Positions 1 to 6,247 of a stretch of DNA of 7,813 bases are shown piece by piece. The notes beneath the pieces are model-generated. The model worked only from the letters and a program-made list of their open reading frames with translations. It was not told where the DNA came from and searched no databases. Each line of letters starts with the position of its first letter. The stretch's first letter is position 1. The DNA is from an uncultured Thermomonas sp. (lineage in GTDB: Bacteria > Pseudomonadota > Gammaproteobacteria > Xanthomonadales > Xanthomonadaceae): positions 1 to 7,813 of the forward strand of contig CAMLJA010000084.1 of assembly GCA_946480065.1 (NCBI GenBank), given 5' to 3'. Both the position numbers and the translations under genes were made by a program.

Positions 1-67
1 CCTCGGCCAGCGCCTCGCGCACGTCGTCGAGCTTGAACGGCTTGATGATCGCCATCACCATCTTCAT
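1..67 (-). CDS. glnB/glnK: PII-family nitrogen regulatory protein, N-terminal fragment
   Basis: The first 22 codons read MKMVMAIIKPFKLDDVREAL followed by AE, the conserved beta-1/alpha-1 start of PII signal proteins (GlnB/GlnK). PII proteins are cytoplasmic trimers that bind ATP/ADP and 2-oxoglutarate and control AmtB, glutamine synthetase adenylylation and NtrB. The gene runs off the left edge, so the T-loop with its uridylylated tyrosine is not visible and GlnB cannot be told from GlnK. The ATG at 67 is set by a good ribosome binding site (GGGAGG, minus strand, 75-80) with 7 nt spacing. In related genomes a PII gene near ubiK/yifB is usually followed by amtB, which would favour GlnK; that gene is outside the window. 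Family assignment is secure, the paralogue is not. Confidence 0.9.
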   Translation of the reverse strand, partial: MKMVMAIIKPFKLDDVREALAE

Positions 68-74
68 CGCAACG

Positions 75-80
75 CCTCCC
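75..80 (-). promoter_or_regulatory. Ribosome binding site of the PII gene
   Basis: The minus strand reads GGGAGG here, 7 nt upstream of the ATG at 67. It fixes the start of the truncated gene. Confidence 0.75.
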
Positions 81-93
81 TGTCGGTCCCGCG

Positions 94-102
94 AGCATAG
101 CG
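94..102 (-). promoter_or_regulatory. Possible -10 element for the PII gene
   Basis: The minus strand reads CGCTATGCT, with TATGCT (99 down to 94) as a -10-like hexamer in an otherwise almost A/T-free gap. It lies 26 nt upstream of the start codon, which would give a leader of about 20 nt. No convincing -35 box or NtrC/sigma-54 site was found. The element lies in the loop of a short inverted repeat (CCCGCG at 88-93 and CGCGGG at 101-106). Confidence 0.35.
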
Positions 103-232
103 CGGGCGGCGCGGGCATACTGCGCGGGCAACGGCGCCTACCGCGGCGTTCCCCGACCCCCCGGCGCGGCTTGCGCCGATCCCCGCCGCGGCCACGGGCG
201 CGCAGGCTGGTGGAAACGCAGGAGACGCCCAC

Positions 233-520
233 ATGCACACCGGACCCATGATCGACCTCGCCCAGCTCGACGAACTCGCCCGCCGCCTCAGCAGCCTGGT
301 CCCGCCCGGCCTGCGCGAGGGCCGCGAGGAACTGCAGCAGAACTTCAAGTCGGTGCTGCAGGCGGGCCTGGGCAAGCTGGACCTGGTGACGCGCGAGGAA
401 TTCGACGTCCAGCGCGCGGTGCTGGCGCGCACCCGCGACAAGCTGGAGGCGCTGGAGCGCCAGCTGGCCGAACTGGCCGGCACACTGCACGCCGGCGATT
501 CCGGCACCTCCCAGCACTGA
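233..520 (+). CDS. ubiK: Ubiquinone biosynthesis accessory factor UbiK (YqiC/BMFP family)
   Basis: This 95-residue protein matches the UbiK/YqiC family in size and layout. The N-terminal helix (MIDLAQLDELARRLSSLVP) is followed by a charged amphipathic stretch (GLREGREELQQNFKSVL), a conserved LDLVTREEFDVQ segment at about residues 50-61, and a C-terminal coiled coil (about 62-82). UbiK is known to form oligomers through its coiled coil, to associate with lipids, and to work with UbiJ in the soluble complex that carries out late ring modifications of ubiquinone. Older work calls the family membrane fusogenic (BMFP). The start at 233 has GGAG at 221-224, 8 nt upstream; the internal ATG at 248, where the family's homology usually begins, is the alternative. 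yifB starts 10 nt after the stop, so the two genes are probably cotranscribed, an arrangement common in gammaproteobacteria. Confidence 0.9.
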   Translation: MHTGPMIDLAQLDELARRLSSLVPPGLREGREELQQNFKSVLQAGLGKLDLVTREEFDVQRAVLARTRDKLEALERQLAELAGTLHAGDSGTSQH

Positions 521-530
521 GCCCGCCGCC

Positions 531-2045
531 ATGGGCCTTGCGATCGTGCACGGGCGTGCGCGGGTGGGCGTGCGCGCGCCGGAAGTCCGGGTGGAGGTGC
601 ACCTGGCCGGCGGGCTGCCGTCGATGTCGATCGTCGGGCTGCCCGAGGCCGCGGTGCGCGAGGCCAAGGACCGGGTGCGCGCGGCGATCCAGTGCGCGCA
701 GTTCGAGTTCCCGCAGCGCCGGATCACCGTGAACCTGGCGCCGGCCGACCTGCCCAAGGACGGAGGCCGCTTCGACCTCGCCATCGCCCTGGGGATCCTG
801 GCCGCCAGCGGGCAGCTGCCGGTCGAGGCGCTGGAGGGCTGGGAATTCATCGGCGAGCTGGCGCTGACCGGGGAGATCCGCGCGGTCGACGGCGTGCTGG
901 CCGCCGCACTGGCCGCCGGCGACGCGGGCCGGCGGCTGCTGGTGGCCCCGGCCAACGGCCCCGAGGCGGCGCTGGCCTCGGCGGTGGAGGTGCGTACCGC
1001 GCGCACCCTGCTGGAGGTGTGCGGCGCGCTGGAAGCGCGCCGGCAGCTGCCGCTCGCGATCCGGGTCGACTGCGCCGCCGCGCCGCTGCCGGACCTGGCC
1101 GACGTGCGCGGCCAGGCGCAGGCGCGGCGCGCGCTGGAGATCGCCGCGGCCGGCGGCCACCACCTGCTGCTGGCCGGCCCGCCCGGCAGCGGCAAGACCC
1201 TGCTGGCCTCGCGGCTGTGCGGCATCCTGCCGGAACCCACGGACGCGGAGGCCCTGGAGGCCGCCAGCATCGCCTCCGCCAGCGGCCGCGGCCTGGACCT
1301 GGCGCGCTGGCGCCAGCGCCCGTTCCGCGCGCCCCACCACACCGCCAGCGCGGTGGCCCTGGTGGGCGGCGGCGCCGACCCGCGCCCCGGCGAGATTTCG
1401 CTGGCGCACCATGGGGTGCTGTTCCTGGACGAGCTGCCGGAATGGAGCCGGCACGCGCTGGAGGTGCTGCGCGAGCCGCTGGAATCGGGCAGCGTCAGCA
1501 TTTCGCGGGCCGCGCGCCAGTGCGAGTTCCCGGCCCGGTTCCAGCTGGTGGCGGCGATGAATCCCTGCCCCTGCGGCTGGGCCGGCGATCCCTCTGGCCG
1601 CTGCCTGTGCAACGACGAGATGATCCGCCGCTACCGCGCGCGCATCTCCGGCCCGCTGCTGGAGCGGATCGACCTGCACGTGGAAGTCCCGCGGCTGCCG
1701 CCCAGCGCGTTGCGCCCCGATGGCCCGCCGGGCGAGCCCAGCGCGGCGGTGCGTGCCCGCGTGGTCCGCGCGCGCGCGGTGCAGCAGGCGCGCGGCGGCA
1801 CCGCCAACGCGCGCCTGGGCCAGGCCGGCACCGACGCCCACTGCCGCCTCGCCGCCCGCGACACCGCCCTGCTCGAGCGCGCCGTGGACAGCCTGCAGCT
1901 CTCGGCGCGCTCGCTCCACCGCATCCTGCGGGTCGCCCGCACCATCGCCGACCTCGCGGGCAGCGCGGACATCGACACCCCGCACCTGACCGAAGCGATC
2001 GGCTACCGCCGGCTGGAGCGCGGGCGGGACCGCGCCGCGGCGTGA
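531..2045 (+). CDS. yifB: YifB/ComM family Mg-chelatase-like AAA+ ATPase
   Basis: The 504-residue product has the full YifB/ComM layout at the family's usual length (about 500-510). An N-terminal ChlI-like domain (about 1-170) starts MGLAIVHGRARVGV and includes MSIVGLPEAAVREAKDRVRA. The AAA+ core carries Walker A GPPGSGKT (216-223), the family motif FRAPHH (265-270), Walker B VLFLDELPE (296-304), and sensor-1 MNPCPCGW (343-350). Four cysteines (346, 348, 358, 360) form a compact, possibly metal-binding cluster usual in this family. A candidate arginine finger lies in RISGPLLERIDLH (371-383), and a C-terminal helical lid with arginines (464-470) would supply sensor 2. The Vibrio ComM homologue is a hexameric helicase that promotes branch migration during natural transformation; E. 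coli YifB is not well characterised. The ATG lies 10 nt after ubiK with only a weak ribosome binding site, suggesting translational coupling. All catalytic motifs are present. The gene ends 4 nt from the convergent dehydrogenase gene. Confidence 0.96.
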   Translation: MGLAIVHGRARVGVRAPEVRVEVHLAGGLPSMSIVGLPEAAVREAKDRVRAAIQCAQFEFPQRRITVNLAPADLPKDGGRFDLAIALGILAASGQLPVEALEGWEFIGELALTGEIRAVDGVLAAALAAGDAGRRLLVAPANGPEAALASAVEVRTARTLLEVCGALEARRQLPLAIRVDCAAAPLPDLADVRGQAQARRALEIAAAGGHHLLLAGPPGSGKTLLASRLCGILPEPTDAEALEAASIASASGRGLDLARWRQRPFRAPHHTASAVALVGGGADPRPGEISLAHHGVLFLDELPEWSRHALEVLREPLESGSVSISRAARQCEFPARFQLVAAMNPCPCGWAGDPSGRCLCNDEMIRRYRARISGPLLERIDLHVEVPRLPPSALRPDGPPGEPSAAVRARVVRARAVQQARGGTANARLGQAGTDAHCRLAARDTALLERAVDSLQLSARSLHRILRVARTIADLAGSADIDTPHLTEAIGYRRLERGRDRAAA

Positions 2046-2049
2046 GCCG

Positions 2050-3288
2050 CTAGCGCGGCCAGACCAGTCCCCGCGGATCGAACTCCGAGGTGGCCATGGT
2101 GGCGGCACGCGGCCCGAACCCGCACACCGCAAGCGGACTCTGGCGGCAGGGATCCATCCCGAAGGCCCGCTCGATGTCGACCTCGTTGATGGCCCCGGTC
2201 ACGAACGGCCCCAGCCCGGCCTCGGTCGCGCACAGCTGCAGGGTCTGCGAGAGGTGGCCGACGTCGAGCACGCACACCCGATAGGCCTTGGCGTGGTTGC
2301 GGTACTTCCAGAAATTGCGGTGGAAGCGCGGCGCCAGCACGCACAGGACGGGCGCATCGGCGAACCAGTCCTGTCCGGCCACCGCGATCCGTGCGAAAGC
2401 GCGCAGCGCCGATGCGTCCCAGGCAGCACGCACGTCGTCCGGCGACAGCGCGCGGGCGCCCACGTCGCCCGCCGCCGGCGGCGCCACTTGGGGCACCACG
2501 GCGTGCAGGGCATGCTCCGATGCCCGGTAGCGATAGAGGCCCGGCGGGATGCCCTCCACCCGCTGCACGATCAGGAAGCATTCGACCGGATGCAACGCCC
2601 CGCCCGACGGGCTGGTGCGCTTGATCACGTCGAAGCCAGGCGCGGGATGGCCGATGCCTCGCTTGCCGAAGACCCGGGCCATCAGCCGCGAAAACACCTC
2701 CAGCGGGAGGGTGGCCTGCGGGTCGTAATTGCGGCAGGTGGCGCGGGCATCGAGCAACGTGTCGAACGCGTCGCGAGCCATGCGCGGCAACGCCAGGCTC
2801 GGCTCGCCCTCGACCGCGGGCGTTTCCACCGGGGGCGGCAAGCCATGCTGGCGCAACAAGCCTTCGTTGCTGTCCAGATCCTGTTCGGCCATGCCCTTGG
2901 GACCGTCGACGGCGTCCCAACGGCCGGCCATGTGCGCCACCGCCGCTGGCGAGTGCCACCCGAGGGCACGGAACGCAGCATCGGCGAGCCCGGCTCCATT
3001 TCCCGCGGCCTCCTCCAACAGCAGGCCAAGCCCCAGCAGCGCGTCGACCGCCTCGCTGCCATGTCGACGATCCAGCGCGTCCCGTGGGATCCAGTCGACC
3101 GGCCCCAACGCGCCCAGCAACGGGACATGCTGCGCGTCGATTTCGACGGCCGAAGCAAGATGCGGGGCGTGTGCAAACCACGCCAACCGGCTGACCACGC
3201 CGGCGCCACCCGAAAGCAAATCCTCAAGCTGGAACGTGGCCAGCTCGCGGGGCTCCAGCCACACCACGGCACATCGCCTGACCCGCAT
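2050..3288 (-). CDS. SagB-like FMN dehydrogenase, putative peptide maturation dehydrogenase
   Basis: The 412-residue protein has a C-terminal nitroreductase-fold domain of the SagB/ThcOx type (about 168-395). Visible landmarks are ARATCRNYDP (181-190, the family's Arg-rich FMN-contact motif), RTSPSGGALHPVECFLI (224-240, the conserved SPSGGALHP loop), GLYRY (250-254), WKYRNHAKAYRVCVLDVGHL (327-346), ATEAGLGPF (354-362) and LAVCGFG (386-392). SagB enzymes oxidise azolines to azoles in RiPP maturation. The N-terminal half (about 50-95) resembles a winged helix such as a leader-binding element, followed by a WHS motif (111-113) usual in SagB N-termini; the winged helix is an inference. Start 3288 is preferred because the minus strand has GGAGAGG at 3292-3298; an upstream ATG at 3378 would run through the divergent peptide gene. 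I recall this subgroup being modelled as a 'putative peptide maturation dehydrogenase' next to short precursor peptides, which fits its divergent neighbour. No YcaO cyclodehydratase is nearby, so the actual chemistry is unknown. Confidence 0.9.
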   Translation of the reverse strand: MRVRRCAVVWLEPRELATFQLEDLLSGGAGVVSRLAWFAHAPHLASAVEIDAQHVPLLGALGPVDWIPRDALDRRHGSEAVDALLGLGLLLEEAAGNGAGLADAAFRALGWHSPAAVAHMAGRWDAVDGPKGMAEQDLDSNEGLLRQHGLPPPVETPAVEGEPSLALPRMARDAFDTLLDARATCRNYDPQATLPLEVFSRLMARVFGKRGIGHPAPGFDVIKRTSPSGGALHPVECFLIVQRVEGIPPGLYRYRASEHALHAVVPQVAPPAAGDVGARALSPDDVRAAWDASALRAFARIAVAGQDWFADAPVLCVLAPRFHRNFWKYRNHAKAYRVCVLDVGHLSQTLQLCATEAGLGPFVTGAINEVDIERAFGMDPCRQSPLAVCGFGPRAATMATSEFDPRGLVWPR

Positions 3289-3291
3289 CCG

Positions 3292-3298
3292 CCTCTCC
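3292..3298 (-). promoter_or_regulatory. Ribosome binding site setting the dehydrogenase start
   Basis: The minus strand reads GGAGAGG here, with its GGAG core 6 nt from the ATG at 3288. This favours 3288 over the upstream in-frame ATG at 3378, which lies inside the opposing peptide gene. Confidence 0.7.
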
Positions 3299-3315
3299 GA
3301 TTCGCAGGATCCCGA

Positions 3316-3324
3316 TGCTATTGT
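3316..3324 (+). promoter_or_regulatory. Extended -10 promoter element of the precursor peptide gene
   Basis: TGCTATTGT fits an extended -10 (TG, one base, then TATTGT, 4 of 6 matches to TATAAT). It lies 29 nt upstream of the ATG at 3354, predicting a leader of about 22 nt. No good -35 was found, as is common with extended -10 promoters. The diguanylate cyclase gene has the same kind of element (TGCTATCCT) at exactly the same distance from its ATG. On the opposite strand GACAAT (3325 down to 3320) could serve as the dehydrogenase -10, so the two promoters may overlap. Confidence 0.45.
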
Positions 3325-3340
3325 CCGGTCTCCAATCCAC

Positions 3341-3346
3341 AGGGGA
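3341..3346 (+). promoter_or_regulatory. Ribosome binding site of the precursor peptide gene
   Basis: AGGGGA lies 7 nt upstream of the ATG at 3354. This decides the start against the in-frame ATG at 3315, which has no Shine-Dalgarno sequence and lies within the predicted -10 element. Confidence 0.7.
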
Positions 3347-3353
3347 TACCCAC

Positions 3354-3638
3354 ATGGCAACTGGCGACAAGCTTCCACCCGCGGGCCTGCACCCGCAGCT
3401 GGTCACGCGACTGCTGGACAACCTGGAAAGCAATGACGACTTCCGTACGCTGTTCCAGCAGTCTCCCGAGCAGGCCCTGCGGTCGATCGGCTATACCGAC
3501 CCATGGGAGTGCATGATGCCGGCAGGCGGGGCGACACTGCCCTCGCCAGAACGAATCCGAAGCCAGCGCACGAAGCTTGAATCGGCGATGGTCGGCATCC
3601 AACGCATGTTGTGCCCGCTAACCGCCCAAGAGAGCTGA
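3354..3638 (+). CDS. NHLP-related RiPP precursor-like peptide (putative modified peptide)
   Basis: This 94-residue peptide has an N-terminal part like the NHLP/Nif11 class of RiPP leaders: LLDNLESNDDFRTLFQQSPE (20-39) followed by QALRSIGYTDPW (40-51), the acidic helix plus 'F..L...PE.AL..IGY' pattern. The second part contains a possible double-glycine site (PAGG, 56-59), the segment LPSPERIRSQRTKLES (62-77), and a short hydrophobic tail with one cysteine (C87). The only other cysteine is C53. From memory it fits the family named 'putative modified peptide/NHLP-related RiPP peptide', found beside SagB-like dehydrogenases and a special cyclase in Xanthomonadales; both partners are adjacent here. 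There is no signal peptide or membrane segment. The core region, cleavage site and modification are unknown. If the GG is a cleavage site, the product would be 35 residues (60-94). Precursor identity is inference; that the gene is real is well supported by its ribosome binding site, promoter-like element and context. Confidence 0.82.
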   Translation: MATGDKLPPAGLHPQLVTRLLDNLESNDDFRTLFQQSPEQALRSIGYTDPWECMMPAGGATLPSPERIRSQRTKLESAMVGIQRMLCPLTAQES

Positions 3639-3692
3639 ATCCTTCCAGCGCGATGGCGCAAACGCCGCGCGGCACGCTTGACCCAATCCAGA

Positions 3693-3720
3693 TCCGGACT
3701 CTCCGACGTGGGAGTCCGGA
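3693..3720. terminator. Hairpin between convergent genes, likely bidirectional terminator
   Basis: TCCGGACTC (3693-3701) pairs perfectly with GAGTCCGGA (3712-3720). Two more inner pairs (one T-G wobble, one C-G) leave the six-base loop CGACGT. It lies 11 nt after the stop of the cyclase gene on the minus strand and 54 nt after the stop of the peptide gene on the plus strand. Neither side has a T-run, so intrinsic termination is plausible but not certain. Confidence 0.6.
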
Positions 3721-3731
3721 GATATCGCTGC

Positions 3732-6239
3732 TCACTGGATCGACTCTTTTCCGGACGCCACCGGCATCAACTCGTTTGCCAGCAGGGTTGCGTTGAGGAA
3801 CCGCAGCACCTCGGACGTCGTGCTCTCGGTCGCAAGGCGGCCTTGATGGCTTGCCAGCCACCGGCGCTGCTGATTGCCGCTGGAGGCATCGCCCCCGGCT
3901 TGCGCGGCCCGAAGGATCGCCCAATGCACTGCCGCCAACGCGGTGTCGCGGCCCGCCATCGGCCGCAGCCGCGCCAATGCCGCCTGCGGTTTGCCTGCCA
4001 GGCGCTCCTGTTCGGCCAGCACCACCTGGCGGAGCTGCGCCACGGTGGGGTAGTCGCGCACGATGCTGCTGCCCTCGGTACGGCGAAGTGCATCCGCGAC
4101 GCCGGCCCGATCGTCCAGGCAGGCCGACAGCAGGCCGGCGTAGAGGCGCACCTCGACGGAGAACGGCGGATACAGGGCATCACCCTTCGCCGCATTCGCT
4201 TCCAGTGCCGACGCCAGCTGCGCCAGCGCCTGTCGGCCATCCCCTTGGCCTGCCACGACGGCGAGCGTGGCGACAGCCGCGCGCGCGCGCACGGACTCCA
4301 GAGGATCGCCATCGGCGTCGGCTTTCGCCAGCCACGTCTGCGCTGCAGCCGCGGCACGCGCAGGGTCTCGGCGAATGGTCCAGGTCACCACCGCGAACTC
4401 ACCTCGCCATCCATCGCGTCCGGCGGCGCTACTGCGATAAATCTGGTCCGCCTCCTGGGGCTGCCCGCGAAGCTCCAGCGCGCGCGCGTACATTTCAGCC
4501 CAGCCCGAGAATCCCCCGGCGCGGCTGGCGCGAAACTCTGCCAAAGCCGCGTCATATCGTTCCTGCCCAAGGAGATAGGCTCCCAGGCTGTAGCGGGAAA
4601 GTGAGACTCGCTCGTACTGGGGCTTGAGCGTCCGCCGAGCCAGCATCTCCGCGGCACGGAAATCGTTGTTCTGGTGCCACTGGTTGGTCGACAGCCTCCC
4701 CAGCGTGCGGAAGTCGTCCGGATAGAGCGCCAGGTATTCCTCGGCCTTGCGGAAATAATCCCTTGGACCGTCCTGCTGCATCAGCATCAGCTCGACCATC
4801 TGGCGCTCCTGCGGCGACAGCCGCTGGGGCAAGGCCTGCGCCTTGTGCCACTCTTCCCGCGCCGCGGCAAGCTCGCCCAGCGACGCATGCAAGCGCGCCA
4901 TGTCGGCATGGGCCAGCGCGAACTGCGGATCCAGCTGCAGCGCACGCCGGTACAGCCCCAGCGCCTGCTCGCGATCACCCGTCGTGTTGGCCACGCGACG
5001 GGCCACTGCGAAGGCCTTCAGCGCATCCAGGCTGGGCGTGGCCACGTTGGGCAGCGGCACCGAGGTCTTCTGCACGGTCTCCAGCGCCTCGCCCAGCTTC
5101 TCGCGGAGCTGGTCGGTGACGTCGTCGATGGAGCCCAGCGCGGATTCGATGCCGTTGCCGTCGGCCATCACCGCGTACACGGTGGTCTGGGTGTGCGGGT
5201 CGATCACTTCGGCGCTGACCCGCAGGCGGCCGCCGACCTCCGCCACCGTGGGCAGCAGTACCGCGCGGGCGCCGTCGCGCAGGGCGATCTCCGAGCCCAG
5301 GTTGCGGTCCACCCGCTCGCCGGGCTTGCGCTGCATCCGCTCCAGCGTCTGCCGCACCTTGAGGTCGCCCAGCACGTTGACGTAGCGCGACTGCTCCAGG
5401 CTGATCCGGAACGCCTGCTCCAGCGCGTCGTCCAGCCGTGGGTCGCCGGTCAGGTTGCGCAGGTCGCCCACCACCACCCAGTCGCGCTCGCTGAAGGCGA
5501 TCGCCGGCTGCGGGCGGGTGAGGAACCAGCCGCTGAGGGCGATCGCGCACAGCAACAGCGCTTCCGCCGCCAGCGCCACCGGCCGCCGCCACAGCGGCAG
5601 GTCGCGCCAGGCCTTGGGCGTGTGCGAGGGCATGCGCAGCGGGGCCAGGCCGGGTTCGCCGACCTCGTACACCTCCTGCGCCTCCGGCACGCCCTTGAAG
5701 CGCCAGCGGCCGTAGGGCTTCCAGACCAGCAGCTCGCCGCGCTCGCCCAGCTCGCGGGCGGCGCGGTGCGCCAGCGGCTCGGCGGTGGCCGACAGCAGGA
5801 TCTGGCCGGGACGCGCCAGCGCCATCAGGCGCCCGGCCAGCGGCTTGGCCAGGCCCTCCACCTCCAGCGACTTGGCGCCCAGCCGCACGGCGTCGACGCT
5901 GTTCTCCCACACCAGCACCTCGCCCACGTGCAGGCCCGCGCGGGCCTGCAGCGGCTGCCTGAGCTTGCGCTCGCGCCCGAGGTCGCGCAGCGCGCGCACG
6001 TAGTCCAGGGCGAAGCCGAGGCCGTCGATCGGGCGCTCGAACATCAGCAGCAGGCCGTCGCTGCGGTCGATCAGGCGCCCGCGCCAGCGCTGCTGCAGGT
6101 CCAGCACCGCGCGGTCGTGGGCGCGGAACAGCTCGGCGGCCGCGGCATCGCCGAGGCGTTCCACCAGCATGGTGGACTCCACCAGGTCCGTCAGCAGCAG
6201 GGTCCGGACCTGCGGGACGTCGGCGTGCTGCGAAGCCAT
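3732..6239 (-). CDS. Putative peptide modification system cyclase: class III cyclase-like domain, TM helix, TolB-like and TPR regions
   Basis: The 835-residue protein begins with a class III nucleotide cyclase homology domain (about 10-195). Its first metal-site region is TLLLTDLVESTMLVERLGD (D18), the second DRSDGLLLMF (58-67, D61), then RAGLHVGEV (100-108) and AGRLMALARPGQILLS (135-150). The usual transition-state Asn, four residues before R137, is proline (P133), and the purine-contacting Lys position is I57, so activity is uncertain. One membrane helix (about 219-240) follows WRDLPLWRRP; the positive charges place the cyclase domain in the cytoplasm and the rest in the periplasm. Residues about 254-395 form a TolB/FlgO-like domain (VVVGDLRNLTGDPRLDDAL, REKLGEALETVQ), and about 400-830 are TPR-like helical repeats (AFAVARRVANTTGDREQALG, YRRALQLDPQFALAHADMAR). 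From memory it matches the 'putative peptide modification system cyclase' that accompanies the neighbouring peptide and dehydrogenase. The gene starts 8 nt after the diguanylate cyclase stop; ATG 6260, overlapping that gene by 13 nt, is an alternative. Neither start has a strong ribosome binding site, suggesting coupling. Confidence 0.88.
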   Translation of the reverse strand: MASQHADVPQVRTLLLTDLVESTMLVERLGDAAAAELFRAHDRAVLDLQQRWRGRLIDRSDGLLLMFERPIDGLGFALDYVRALRDLGRERKLRQPLQARAGLHVGEVLVWENSVDAVRLGAKSLEVEGLAKPLAGRLMALARPGQILLSATAEPLAHRAARELGERGELLVWKPYGRWRFKGVPEAQEVYEVGEPGLAPLRMPSHTPKAWRDLPLWRRPVALAAEALLLCAIALSGWFLTRPQPAIAFSERDWVVVGDLRNLTGDPRLDDALEQAFRISLEQSRYVNVLGDLKVRQTLERMQRKPGERVDRNLGSEIALRDGARAVLLPTVAEVGGRLRVSAEVIDPHTQTTVYAVMADGNGIESALGSIDDVTDQLREKLGEALETVQKTSVPLPNVATPSLDALKAFAVARRVANTTGDREQALGLYRRALQLDPQFALAHADMARLHASLGELAAAREEWHKAQALPQRLSPQERQMVELMLMQQDGPRDYFRKAEEYLALYPDDFRTLGRLSTNQWHQNNDFRAAEMLARRTLKPQYERVSLSRYSLGAYLLGQERYDAALAEFRASRAGGFSGWAEMYARALELRGQPQEADQIYRSSAAGRDGWRGEFAVVTWTIRRDPARAAAAAQTWLAKADADGDPLESVRARAAVATLAVVAGQGDGRQALAQLASALEANAAKGDALYPPFSVEVRLYAGLLSACLDDRAGVADALRRTEGSSIVRDYPTVAQLRQVVLAEQERLAGKPQAALARLRPMAGRDTALAAVHWAILRAAQAGGDASSGNQQRRWLASHQGRLATESTTSEVLRFLNATLLANELMPVASGKESIQ

Positions 6240-6247
6240 CTGGCCGG

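Noticed and set aside
161..178. Sigma-54-like GG-N10-GC pattern upstream of ubiK, near the nitrogen-regulatory PII gene
   Set aside because: The match is limited to the GG and GC doublets, which are frequent at this base composition. It faces ubiK rather than the PII gene.
2046..2059. Small hairpin GCCGC-TAGC-GCGGC at the yifB/dehydrogenase junction
   Set aside because: The 5-bp stem overlaps the dehydrogenase stop codon, has no T-run, and is easily chance in such GC-rich DNA. Too weak to call a terminator.
345..2132. 595-codon open frame on the minus strand opposite yifB
   Set aside because: It is antisense to a clear YifB gene. Its translation is Arg/Ala/Gly-rich and matches no family I know; long shadow frames are expected at this GC content.
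3297..3316. CCGAT direct repeat, 15 bp apart, in the divergent control region
   Set aside because: Five-base repeats at this spacing are expected by chance, and there is no third copy or palindromy to support an operator.
2254..3516. 420-codon open frame on the plus strand, overlapping the dehydrogenase and the peptide gene
   Set aside because: It is antisense to a well-supported SagB-like gene and out of frame with the peptide gene, with no domain and no ribosome binding site.
4279..4291. Alternating CG run in the cyclase gene
   Set aside because: It is short, in frame and codes for Arg/Ala residues; it looks like ordinary high-GC codon use rather than a repeat tract with phase-variation potential.
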